A DNA stretch of 64,000 nucleotides, from contig NZ_LZKR01000218.1 of the NCBI RefSeq assembly GCF_001672915.1, forward strand, positions 1 through 64,000, read 5' to 3'. Positions 42,077 to 49,552 of the stretch are shown piece by piece. Numbering within the stretch: the stretch's first letter is position 1; each line of letters starts with the position of its first letter. The notes below the pieces were generated by a model that saw only the letters and a list, made by a program, of their open reading frames with translations, did not search any database and was not told the origin of the DNA. This DNA is from Mycobacterium sp. 1245805.9. Lineage in GTDB: Bacteria > Actinomycetota > Actinomycetes > Mycobacteriales > Mycobacteriaceae. The position numbers and the translations under genes are program-made.

Positions 42077-42993
42077 CAGGCGACCACCGTCGGGAAGAAC
42101 ATCACTTCGAGCTGAGTGATGGCGAGGTTCGCGATAACGATGCAGATGACGTTGAGCACGACCGAGGAGCTCACCGCGTCGGCGACACCGCGCGGTCCAC
42201 GCGTCGCCTCCATGCCGCGGAGCGACGAAACTATGGCGACGATCGCGGCGAACACGACAGTCTTGGCCATGGCAAACCAGACATCCGTCTTTTGCGCGAA
42301 TAGACCAAATGACTGCCAAAAGCTTCCGGGCGTCACGTCGCTAAGGGTGACCGCCAGGATGTAGGAGGCCGTCGTGCCCGACACCAGGATGACCACGATC
42401 AGGATCGGCGCGATTGCCACCAAGGCCAAGAAACGCGGGACCACCAGTCGGCGGACGGGGTTGATTCCCATCACCCGGAGTGCGTCGAGCTCCTCGCGAA
42501 TCGCGCGCGCACCGAAGTCGGAGGCGATGGCAGAAGCCGCCGCGCCGCCCATCAACAATCCGGCGGTGATCGGTGCCCCCTGGCGAACGACGCCGGCGCC
42601 GCTCGCCGCGCCAAGAAGTGAGCTTGCGCCGACCTGATTGACCAGCCCCGAGGAGACGACCGACACCATCGCGCCGAACGGGATGGCCATGAGGACTGCC
42701 GGTATCGCCGTGACCGTGAGCAGCAACCATGCCTGCACCAAGAATTCGCCGGCGGGCAGCCTCAGGGTGATGGTGTCGAGGACCGAGTAGCGCAGCACGG
42801 CCACGCCCAGTGCCGCGCCGCGACCAATCGTGGCGAGCGACCGCGCGGGAATCGAGCGGACCCGGGATGTCGCTTTGCCGACCGAGGCAAAGCGCGCGGC
42901 CGTCGATCTTTGCGCCGTGCCCGCCGTCACCGCGTCCAAGACGTCGGCAGCCGACTGTTCCCGCGCCGGCCTGTCGCTGATGTCGGTCGCCAT
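42076..42993 (-). CDS. yrbEA: YrbEA, MlaE-type permease subunit, operon 2
   Basis: A 305-aa permease with coupling helix ARAIREELDALRVMGINPV near residue 175 and ATRGPRGVADAVSSSVV near the end. The N-terminus is about 50 residues longer than that of operon 1 YrbEA and is polar. ATG 42993 is preferred because GGGGAGCGG precedes it; ATG 43083 is in frame with a weaker site. The 155-bp spacer to the DUF1772 gene shows no copy of the GntR-type palindrome, so operon 2 may be read from the TetR-gene promoter or from its own unidentified one. Confidence 0.9.
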   Translation of the reverse strand: MATDISDRPAREQSAADVLDAVTAGTAQRSTAARFASVGKATSRVRSIPARSLATIGRGAALGVAVLRYSVLDTITLRLPAGEFLVQAWLLLTVTAIPAVLMAIPFGAMVSVVSSGLVNQVGASSLLGAASGAGVVRQGAPITAGLLMGGAAASAIASDFGARAIREELDALRVMGINPVRRLVVPRFLALVAIAPILIVVILVSGTTASYILAVTLSDVTPGSFWQSFGLFAQKTDVWFAMAKTVVFAAIVAIVSSLRGMEATRGPRGVADAVSSSVVLNVICIVIANLAITQLEVMFFPTVVA

Positions 42994-43148
42994 CACCGCT
43001 CCCCGGCCGGGGAACATTCCCAGCGCCCGTCCGGCGCTGGTGACCACCCGTCGGAAGCAACGAAAACCATTGCCGCAAGACATGTTTCATCTTGCCTTCC
43101 GGCAGGTGTGGTGGCCGCACTGCCATCCCGGGTGAAGATTTGCATGAT

Positions 43149-43598
43149 CTAGGCGACCGCGGCGGCAAGACAAGCGAGCGCGGCCAACGCCACAGCCGTG
43201 CGCGCCAAATGAAAGCGGCGCCAAGTGACCCGCAACTGGTCGACCCCATCGGGGGCTTCACCCTCGGAAAGGCGGCGAAATTTCGAATTGATCGGCTCTG
43301 CGATAAGGATGGAGGCCACCATGATGACCCCGATCAGCCCCGTGCCGACCCAGGCGAGCGCCGCCGCACGTCCACTGCTGTTGAGTGCGAAAATCACCGC
43401 GCTCACCCCTGCGAGAGCGCCGAGGATCGGCATCATGGGATCGAGCCGATACAACGATCGGCGAAAGTCGACGACGTATTGATCCACGGGCATCCGCCGC
43501 CATAGGTTGAGTCGCTCGACGGCAACGATCAGGATCCCGCCGCCGAACAGCCCGGCGAACAAGGCCATCAGCCACGCGCTGGCATGCATGATCGTCAT
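43149..43598 (-). CDS. DUF1772 membrane protein
   Basis: A 149-aa protein with four predicted membrane helices (ALFAGLFGGGILIVAVERL, LGALAGVSAVIFAL, AWVGTGLIGVIMVASILIA and the C-terminal VALAALACLAAAVA). This is the DUF1772 pattern; fungal and actinomycete relatives include anthrone-oxygenase-like proteins. A role as a small membrane oxygenase or transporter accessory is possible but unproven. It overlaps the PPOX gene by 4 bp and precedes mce operon 2. Confidence 0.75.
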   Translation of the reverse strand: MTIMHASAWLMALFAGLFGGGILIVAVERLNLWRRMPVDQYVVDFRRSLYRLDPMMPILGALAGVSAVIFALNSSGRAAALAWVGTGLIGVIMVASILIAEPINSKFRRLSEGEAPDGVDQLRVTWRRFHLARTAVALAALACLAAAVA

Positions 43599-44182
43599 GA
43601 CGTTGTGCTCCCGTCACCATCGGCAGGCGTCGTCGCCCGTAGCTTGGTTTCATATGGCGAAAGCGCCGCAACGTGTTTGCCATCTGCCGTGAACGTGACG
43701 ATCTTGCGCCACAGCAACCGCACGCGATTGTCGTTCCACAGCGCCTCGACCGGGTCGATCCGAATGAAGGTCTGGTGGTGGGCGGTGCCCTTGTCGAAGG
43801 TGTCGTAAAGCGACAAGTCCTTCATCCATTCGAATTGTTCGCGGCTGACCTCGACCGCGCGTTGAATCTCCGCGGGATCGGTTACGAAGGTGGCGCGCCC
43901 CTCGACCTGAATGGCGCGCAGCTGTCCTCGGCCGTAAAACCCGTCGGGTGGAATCGCCGCGATCGTGTAGCTGACCTTGGGGTCGCGTGCGATCGCCTCG
44001 TGTTTGCGTGAATAGGTGAAGGTGTGCAAGTACACGATGAGGCCGTCGGACGCGAAGTGCATCATCGACACCGCGGGCCCGCCGTTCGGGCCGACGACCG
44101 CGAGCGACCCGAGTTCTTCGGTCCGCAGCAGCTCGGCTATGTCGTTTTCGACCTGCTCCAGGTCGGGTTCAGCGATCGGCAT
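43595..44182 (-). CDS. Pyridoxamine 5'-phosphate oxidase-like (PPOX/FDOR) family protein
   Basis: A 195-aa split-beta-barrel protein: LGSLAVVGPNGGPAVSMMHF near residue 28, LHTFTYSRKHEAIARDPKVSY near 52, and IQVEGRATFV near 92. Mycobacterial members bind FMN, F420 or heme and reduce or sense small molecules. It starts within the last codons of the tetR gene and overlaps the DUF1772 gene, so these three genes form one unit. The specific substrate is unknown. Confidence 0.82.
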   Translation of the reverse strand: MPIAEPDLEQVENDIAELLRTEELGSLAVVGPNGGPAVSMMHFASDGLIVYLHTFTYSRKHEAIARDPKVSYTIAAIPPDGFYGRGQLRAIQVEGRATFVTDPAEIQRAVEVSREQFEWMKDLSLYDTFDKGTAHHQTFIRIDPVEALWNDNRVRLLWRKIVTFTADGKHVAALSPYETKLRATTPADGDGSTTS

Positions 44183-44798
44183 CCCGGCCGGCCTCCTTGT
44201 CGTGTGCTTTGAGCGTGGGAATCAGGGTGTTGTCGACGAAGTCGACCTGTAGCGCCTCATCGAAGCCGTCTGATTGCAGCAAGAAGCGCACCATCATCTG
44301 GCCGATCGAGATCTCGAACAACGCGGTGGCCAGCCGCGGATCATGTAGTTCGCCCCGGCCGATGGCGCGCTGAATGACGTCGCGGCAGTCACGACGACGG
44401 GGTTCGACCGCCGTGGCGCGGACCGCAGTCGCGATCGCCGGGTCTTTTTGCGCGGCGGCGAGCAGGCTGGCGAAGGCGCCGGGGTCCTCGATGCTCGCAA
44501 CCTTCGCAAACAGCGCGGTAAGTGCCAGCAGGTCCTCTCGCAGGCTGGTGGCGCCGGCGGGCAGTTCCGGATGCCGCACGGACGCTGAGACCAGGGCCGC
44601 GCACACCAGCGCGGACTTGTCTGGCCAGCGCCGGTAGATCGTCGTCTTGCTCGATCGAGCCAGCGCGGCGACCGCATCGATGGTCAGCTGGTCGTATCCA
44701 ACTTCCCCAAGCAACTGCAGCGTGGCGTCCAATATCGCCGCCGCTCGGCTGGCGCCTCGACTGTTTGCGGTCCGGTCGGAACCTGTGTCCTGGATCAT
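44169..44798 (-). CDS. TetR-family regulator
   Basis: A 209-aa TetR protein. The N-terminal HTH (residues ~20-65: AAAILDATLQLLGEVGYDQLTIDAVAALARSSKTTIYRRW in pieces) is followed by the all-helical ligand domain with a C-terminal SIGQMMVRFLLQ helix. ATG 44798 is preferred over the longer frame; a TACGGnnnCGTATnG motif lies 5 bp upstream and a second copy 71 bp upstream, suggesting autorepression. The same motif occurs in the Rieske oxygenase promoter. It heads the TetR-PPOX-DUF1772 unit before mce operon 2. Confidence 0.9.
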   Translation of the reverse strand: MIQDTGSDRTANSRGASRAAAILDATLQLLGEVGYDQLTIDAVAALARSSKTTIYRRWPDKSALVCAALVSASVRHPELPAGATSLREDLLALTALFAKVASIEDPGAFASLLAAAQKDPAIATAVRATAVEPRRRDCRDVIQRAIGRGELHDPRLATALFEISIGQMMVRFLLQSDGFDEALQVDFVDNTLIPTLKAHDKEAGRDADR

Positions 44799-44802
44799 AG
44801 CG

Positions 44803-44817
44803 TACGGTATCGTATCG
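44803..44817. promoter_or_regulatory. TetR-linked motif, copy 1
   Basis: TACGGTATCGTATCG (TACG-n4-CGTA core) lies 5 bp upstream of the tetR-type start codon. It shares ACGG, CGTAT and the final G with copies at 44869-44883 and 57342-57356. Confidence 0.6.
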
Positions 44818-44868
44818 ATTAGTGGTCGTAAGCACAACCACTTTTCGAGTTGCTATAGCCAGAAAGAG

Positions 44869-44883
44869 TACGGATCCGTATTG
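44869..44883. promoter_or_regulatory. TetR-linked motif, copy 2
   Basis: TACGGATCCGTATTG contains the perfect 12-bp palindrome TACGGATCCGTA. It lies between the tetR-type gene and the end of gntR 2, 66 bp from copy 1, so a repressor could bind both sides of the tetR promoter. Confidence 0.6.
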
Positions 44884-44904
44884 CATCAAAGGTTCGAAGA
44901 ACCC

Positions 44905-45663
44905 TCAATCGAGGGTGGCATTGTGCTGGGCAAGCGCTCTCAACGCACCCTCCGGATCTTGAACGGCGATGGCGTCAATCAGGCGCACATGCAGCCGGTA
45001 ACGCTCGTGGAGCGACTCGGGCAACGGCTGTTCGGCGGCCGGCACGACCGCCAACGTATGGGCCTCGATGATGTCGAGCAGGCCGACGTAGATCGAGCTC
45101 AGCATGGCGTTGGGACTCAAGGCGGCGATACGCGCATGCAACGCGCAATTCGCGTGCAGAAAAGCGATGCCGTCCCCGCTCTGCGCGGCGGCGGCCATGT
45201 CAGCGAGTCGTTCGTGAAGCACCGCGATGTCCGCGGCATCGGCGTGCCATACCGCGTCCTCGATCAGCAGGGCATCGAGTGCGTTTCGGATACGCACGGC
45301 GTCGGCGACCGATGCGTCGTGGGAGTCCAACGCCAACATGACGTTGCCCAGCCGCACCATGGGCGCCGGCTCGCACGCGAACAGTCCTCCCCCGGGTCCG
45401 GGGCGAATAGCGACCAGACCTCGGGCTTGCAGCAGCCGGATCGCTTCATTGAGCGTCCCGACCGACACGCCGCATTGGACGCGCAGCTCCTCTTTGGTAC
45501 CGAGGCGCCCGCCGGGCCCCACTGTTTTGATGCTCGCCGTGATTTTCTGCGCGGCGAGTTCCGAGCGGCTGGTGACCCGTTTTCTGCCGGTGACCTCGCG
45601 CCACTCGCTGCGTCGAAGCGCGGGCGCCTCGGCTTGGCCTTGCTCGCGCTCGCCAGCGCCCAT
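44905..45663 (-). CDS. GntR/FadR-family regulator 2
   Basis: A 252-aa regulator: winged helix with RLGTKEELRVQCGVSVGTLNEAI and GPGGGLFACEPAPMVRLGN, then the FCD domain (DAVRIRNALDALLIEDAV, HARIAALSPNAML, RLHVRLIDAIAVQD). The DNA-binding part is strikingly similar to that of regulator 1 (GTKxELRxxCGVSVGTxNEAxR and GPGGGLFA), so the two probably bind the same palindrome. ATG 45663 has GGAGG 5 nt upstream. It is divergent from the 11-gene catabolic operon, and operator 45677-45692 abuts its ribosome site. Confidence 0.9.
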   Translation of the reverse strand: MGAGEREQGQAEAPALRRSEWREVTGRKRVTSRSELAAQKITASIKTVGPGGRLGTKEELRVQCGVSVGTLNEAIRLLQARGLVAIRPGPGGGLFACEPAPMVRLGNVMLALDSHDASVADAVRIRNALDALLIEDAVWHADAADIAVLHERLADMAAAAQSGDGIAFLHANCALHARIAALSPNAMLSSIYVGLLDIIEAHTLAVVPAAEQPLPESLHERYRLHVRLIDAIAVQDPEGALRALAQHNATLD

Positions 45664-45676
45664 GACCACCTCCGGA

Positions 45677-45692
45677 ATTCAGCATGACGATT
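45677..45692. promoter_or_regulatory. GntR-type operator, bicupin operon promoter, upstream copy
   Basis: ATTCAGCATGACGATT fits the shared motif with arm mismatches on one side; it ends exactly 13 nt before TTGACA at 45706. A wider inverted repeat (AATTCAGCAT 45676-45685 with ATGCCGAATT 45693-45702) overlaps it. It also adjoins the ribosome site of gntR 2. Confidence 0.65.
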
Positions 45693-45705
45693 ATGCCGAA
45701 TTGTC

Positions 45706-45734
45706 TTGACATCGGGTGTGACCGTCCGCACACT
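45706..45734 (+). promoter_or_regulatory. Promoter of the 11-gene catabolic operon
   Basis: TTGACA (45706-45711), 17 nt, CACACT (45729-45734), immediately followed by a perfect operator. The first gene starts about 9-12 nt after the -10, which implies a leaderless or nearly leaderless transcript. Confidence 0.6.
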
Positions 45735-45735
45735 A

Positions 45736-45751
45736 ATTCATCATGATGAAT
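45736..45751. promoter_or_regulatory. GntR-type operator, bicupin operon promoter, downstream copy
   Basis: ATTCATCATGATGAAT is a perfect 16-bp palindrome, the best copy of the motif in the window. It covers the presumed transcription start and the start codon of the ornithine cyclodeaminase-like gene. Confidence 0.8.
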
Positions 45752-46786
45752 ACGGATTCTGCGCTGCGCGAGGTCGGCGTGAGGGGTGCCACTCGGTCGC
45801 AGGCACGGTCCGAAGGCGGTCCGCCTCGATGGATCGATGAAGACGACGTCGTCGGACTGGTGTCGTTGCCCGAGGCCATCGCCGCCATAAAGGGTGCGTA
45901 CTTGCGCGCCGCGGCCGGCGAAGTCGTGGCGATGCCCAAGACGTTTGCCTCCTGGACCGGCGGGAGCATGCACGCCATCGGGGCGATCGCGGTAGCAAGC
46001 GGGCTGGCGGTTTCGAAGACCTGGGCACACACCCCGGGTGGGGCTACTCCCCTGCTGGCCGCGTGGGACGCGGGCACCGGCGAGTTGCTCGCGGTGATCC
46101 AGGCGTTCGCGCTGGGTCAATTGCGCACCAGCGCGATCACCGGGACGGCCACGTCGATCTTGGCCGCCGACCGCTGCGAGCGGCTCGCCGTAATCGGCTC
46201 GGGCAAGCAGGCCGAGGGGCAGATCGCGGCCGTCGCCGCGGTCCGCGAAATCCACGACATCGCCGTCTACAGCCCCACGGCCGAACACCGAACCTCTTTC
46301 GCGGCCAGGATCGCCGAGCGCTCCGGCATCACCGCGCGCGCGGCGGCATCGGTCGCGGAAGCGGTGGATCAGGCCGATGTCATCGTCACGGTGACGCGTG
46401 CGACGGAGCCATTCATCAGCCCGTGGATGCTCGCCGAGCGCGTCCACATCAACGCCGTCGGCGCCATCACGCCGGAACGCGCCGAGCTGGAGGCGGCGGT
46501 TGTGGCGCGGGCTCGACGGATCGTCGCCGACGACGTGGCGGCCGCGCGCCAACTCTCGCCACGCGAGCTGTCGGCAACGAACGCTGCCCATGTGGTGTCG
46601 CTCGGATCGGCGCTCGCCGCGGACGAGCGGCTCGATGGCGACGGCGTGACGATCTTCAAAGCACTTGGCACCGGCATTTCCGACCTCGCGGTGGCCGAGA
46701 TGGTGCTAGAGCGAGCGCTCGCGGCCGGTGTCGGGCGGCCACTGACTGTTTCATCCCGGACCAAGCCCAAGTTGTGGAGTAACTAA
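45743..46786 (+). CDS. Ornithine cyclodeaminase/mu-crystallin family protein
   Basis: A 347-aa OCD-fold protein (about 346 if ATG 45746 is used). The NAD-binding loop is LAVIGSGKQAEGQIAAV near residue 150; other family parts are WIDEDDVVGLVSLPEAI, LRTSAITGTAT and INAVGAITPERAEL. Members deaminate ornithine or reduce ketimines and imino-acids; with this set of neighbours an imine or amino-acid side product of an aromatic substrate is possible. The start codon lies inside the operator. Its TAA overlaps the next ATG by one base. Confidence 0.85.
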   Translation: MMNTDSALREVGVRGATRSQARSEGGPPRWIDEDDVVGLVSLPEAIAAIKGAYLRAAAGEVVAMPKTFASWTGGSMHAIGAIAVASGLAVSKTWAHTPGGATPLLAAWDAGTGELLAVIQAFALGQLRTSAITGTATSILAADRCERLAVIGSGKQAEGQIAAVAAVREIHDIAVYSPTAEHRTSFAARIAERSGITARAAASVAEAVDQADVIVTVTRATEPFISPWMLAERVHINAVGAITPERAELEAAVVARARRIVADDVAAARQLSPRELSATNAAHVVSLGSALAADERLDGDGVTIFKALGTGISDLAVAEMVLERALAAGVGRPLTVSSRTKPKLWSN

Positions 46787-47871
46787 TGTCATTGTTCGTC
46801 GATGTAACCGATCGCGCCGCTCCGGCCTCGCTGGACTTCTGGGACCCCGTGCTCATCACGAGGGCTGAGATCGACGCGGAGGTTGACCGGCTCAGCCAGG
46901 CCCCGCGGCCGAAGAACGGGCGACGCGAGTCGCTGATCGTTCACCCGAAGGCGACGGCGCCGGGCAACGGTCTGGCGCCCGGGATCCGGGTGACGTTGTC
47001 GGTGCTGCTGCCCGGGGAAAGCACGGACCCGATTCGGCACAACGCGACGCAGGTCTCGTTCTGCATTGCCGGCGGCGGAACCGCCGTCGTGGGCGACAAG
47101 AAGTTCAGCTTCGGGCAGTTCGACGTGTGGAATCACCCGTCGTGGACCACGTATCGCCACATCAATGACACCGACGCCGCCCAGGTGCGGTTGAGCTACT
47201 CCAACGCGGCGCTGCTGGACCAACTCGGCGTGTACTTGGTGGAGGAGAATCCGTCGGATGAGCCCGCGGCCGCAGCGCGGGAAGCGGAGGAGTCCGGCGA
47301 GGGCAAAGAGAACCCGTTCGGCGTTTTCCAGCTGACCGACGAGGGCGCGTGGCTGATGCCCTATGAAAAGCTGATCGACCCACCCAACGTCGAAAGCCCC
47401 GCGCTGTACTGGCCGTGGCACCGCGTCAAAGACAACCTCGACAAGCTCACCGCCCTGGGACCCGAGTATCGGGGCCGTCGCCTTTATTTGCTGTACAACC
47501 CCGCAACCGGGCGCACCAACGGCACCACGCCCAACTTTTTCGCGACCATTACCGTGCGGCCGCCGAAGATCGTCGACCGCCCACACCGCCATGTGTCGGC
47601 CGCCATCAACTATTACTTCCACGGCCGCGGCCACAGCCTCGTCGCCGGCAAGCGCTATGACTGGGAAGCGGGCGACCTGATGTTGTCGGCGCCCGGCTGG
47701 GCCGTGCATCATCACGCCAGCGGTCCCGACGAACATGTGCACGAGCTCACGATCCAGGACCAGCCCTTCCACATCGCGCTCGAATCGCTTTTGTGGCAAG
47801 AGGATCTGAAGCGCCCCGCCCGAGTGCTGGGAGTCGAGTCGGGTTTCGTGACGAACCGGTCCGCGAAATGA
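46786..47871 (+). CDS. Bicupin ring-cleavage dioxygenase (gentisate/1-hydroxy-2-naphthoate dioxygenase type)
   Basis: A 361-aa protein with two cupin domains. The N-terminal cupin includes DPIRHNATQVSFCIAGGGT (near residue 85); the C-terminal cupin includes RPHRHVSAAINYYFHGRG (near 265) and WAVHHHAS (near 305), giving the His ligands for Fe(II). The family cleaves a ring carrying one hydroxyl and an ortho carboxylate (gentisate, salicylate, 1-hydroxy-2-naphthoate). The overlap of its stop with the DapA-type aldolase gene (ATGA) mirrors a ring-fission/aldolase pair. Confidence 0.8.
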   Translation: MSLFVDVTDRAAPASLDFWDPVLITRAEIDAEVDRLSQAPRPKNGRRESLIVHPKATAPGNGLAPGIRVTLSVLLPGESTDPIRHNATQVSFCIAGGGTAVVGDKKFSFGQFDVWNHPSWTTYRHINDTDAAQVRLSYSNAALLDQLGVYLVEENPSDEPAAAAREAEESGEGKENPFGVFQLTDEGAWLMPYEKLIDPPNVESPALYWPWHRVKDNLDKLTALGPEYRGRRLYLLYNPATGRTNGTTPNFFATITVRPPKIVDRPHRHVSAAINYYFHGRGHSLVAGKRYDWEAGDLMLSAPGWAVHHHASGPDEHVHELTIQDQPFHIALESLLWQEDLKRPARVLGVESGFVTNRSAK

Positions 47872-48767
47872 TCGCGCTGGCGCCCGACGAGTTGCGCGGT
47901 TCCTATCCGCCGCTTGTCACCCCGTTCGCCGATGGTCGCGTGGATCTCGAGACCTACGAGAAGTTGGTGGAGTTCCAGGTTCAGTCAGGCAGTCATGGGA
48001 TCGTCGTGGCCGGCACCAGCGGTGAACCGGCGTTGTTGACGGTGGCCGAGCGAAAGGAATTGGCGGCCACGGCGATCGGCGCGGCAGCGGGGCGGTTACC
48101 GGTGATGGTTGCCACCGGGGCCCCGTCGTTGGCGGAGACCGTCGAGCTGACCCGACACGCCGAGGACATCGGCGCCGCCGCGGTGTTGGTGGTGACGCCG
48201 GCATTCACGCGTCCCCCGCAACGGGGTCTGATCGACTTCTATGAGGTCGTCTGCCGCAACACGAGCAAGCCCGTACTGCTGTATCACATACCCGTGCGTT
48301 CGGCCGTGTCGGTGACCGTCGACACCGTCGAGGCGATTGCCGAGCGGTGCGACAACTTCGTCGGCGCAAAACACGCGTCAACCGATCTGGCGTGGGTCAC
48401 CGACGTTTTGCTGCGCGTAGGCCCGCAGTTCCGCATCTTTGTCGGGCTCGAGGAGGTCAGCCTGCCGATGCTCGCCGTCGGCGCCGCCGGCATGGTGAAC
48501 GCGGTCGCCAACGTCTTCCCGGCGCCGATCGCCGCCCTCTATCAAGCCGTCCAAGACGAGAAGCTCGCCGAGGCACAGCGATTGCATCAAGCGCTGTGGC
48601 AGCTCAACCAATCGGTGTTCTTTGACACCAACCCGATTCCGGTGAAGTACATGATGCGCCAGCGCGGACTGATTCCCAGCAACGAAGAGCGTCTGCCCAT
48701 GGCGCCCGCCACGCCCGAAGTCGAACGGCGCTGCGATGCGGTCCTGGCCGCTGCGGCCAACCTCTAG
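47868..48767 (+). CDS. DapA/NahE-type class I aldolase (dihydrodipicolinate synthase family)
   Basis: A 299-aa TIM barrel: YPPLVTPFADGRVD at the start, VVAGTSGEPALLT near residue 46, the active-site Tyr in LLYHIPVRSAV near 135 and the Schiff-base Lys in NFVGAKHAST near 165. The family includes hydratase-aldolases (NahE, PhdJ) that release pyruvate from aromatic ring-fission products. ATG 47868 overlaps the bicupin stop; the upstream frame is only the bicupin gene. Coupling to a ring-cleavage dioxygenase favours a hydratase-aldolase over a lysine-biosynthesis role. Confidence 0.85.
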   Translation: MIALAPDELRGSYPPLVTPFADGRVDLETYEKLVEFQVQSGSHGIVVAGTSGEPALLTVAERKELAATAIGAAAGRLPVMVATGAPSLAETVELTRHAEDIGAAAVLVVTPAFTRPPQRGLIDFYEVVCRNTSKPVLLYHIPVRSAVSVTVDTVEAIAERCDNFVGAKHASTDLAWVTDVLLRVGPQFRIFVGLEEVSLPMLAVGAAGMVNAVANVFPAPIAALYQAVQDEKLAEAQRLHQALWQLNQSVFFDTNPIPVKYMMRQRGLIPSNEERLPMAPATPEVERRCDAVLAAAANL

Positions 48768-48797
48768 CACGGAAACGCCCAACGAAGGGAGATCGAC

Positions 48798-49550
48798 ATG
48801 ACGCAGACCGTGACAGGAGCGGCATCCGCACCCGAAAGGACGCGGCGAATTCCCCCGCCGTCGGGCAGACGGGAACCCTTGAAGGTAAACATCTTTGACT
48901 TCATGACCGGGGCGGCATCCCAACTGCTGCCGCTGTTCCCATACCATGACGCCGGCGCGATAGTGCCTACCGGCTCAATCATGAGAGGCGATCCGAACGA
49001 TAGCGCGTTCGGCCACTTCTTCCACTACAACACCGTCGAGGAAGTTGCGATCACGTTCGGATCCAACCAGGCCATGCTGCAGACCGGTCAGATCTTCGTC
49101 ACCCAGCAACTGCATGGCGTGAACTCGTTCCTGCGCAATTCGGCCGATCCTGAAGCTTTCATCTTGATCACCGTTACCCAGCACCAAGCTGAAGATGGAG
49201 ATCAAGCCGAGGCAATCCTGTTCCGCTGCCAGAAATGTTCCGAGCAACTGGTGCGGTTCGACTACAACGCAAGCCCCAAAGGCGTCGAGGGTCATGACCC
49301 CACCCAGTGGGACGGCAGCCCGGACGATGAGGTGCAGATGTTCCCCACCATCTGGGGCAGCAATCGCGCGGCCCTGGCCTACGAGCCGGAATCAGCGCGC
49401 ACCTGTCCCAAATGCGGGCATGTCAGTCCGCCCCATCCACACCACAAATGGGGCTGGAATCGCTACGTCGCACAGGTCCGCACGGCGGACTCGGCCAAGC
49501 GGGCCTTGCGCGCGGCGGCGGCGTCCGCGCAGGAAACCAAGGCGGTGTGA
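48798..49550 (+). CDS. Cupin with C-terminal zinc-ribbon, 3-hydroxyanthranilate dioxygenase-like, subunit A
   Basis: A 250-aa cupin resembling 3-hydroxyanthranilate 3,4-dioxygenase (HAO). A possible Fe(II) triad is His76 and Glu81/82 in FFHYNTVEEVAI and His106 in VTQQLHGV. Four cysteines (FRCQKCSEQL and TCPKCGHVS) form a rubredoxin/zinc-ribbon-like site, as in bacterial HAO. Compared with HAO it has an N-terminal extension of ~30 residues and an Ala-rich C-terminus. It lies 30 bp after the aldolase gene and 2 bp before its paralogue, so the two products probably interact. Confidence 0.7.
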   Translation: MTQTVTGAASAPERTRRIPPPSGRREPLKVNIFDFMTGAASQLLPLFPYHDAGAIVPTGSIMRGDPNDSAFGHFFHYNTVEEVAITFGSNQAMLQTGQIFVTQQLHGVNSFLRNSADPEAFILITVTQHQAEDGDQAEAILFRCQKCSEQLVRFDYNASPKGVEGHDPTQWDGSPDDEVQMFPTIWGSNRAALAYEPESARTCPKCGHVSPPHPHHKWGWNRYVAQVRTADSAKRALRAAAASAQETKAV

Positions 49551-49552
49551 TC

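Noticed and set aside
42994..43148. GntR-type operator before mce operon 2
   Set aside because: I looked for ATTCAnCATnnTGAAT or TTGACA here and found neither, so operon 2 was not placed in the GntR regulon.
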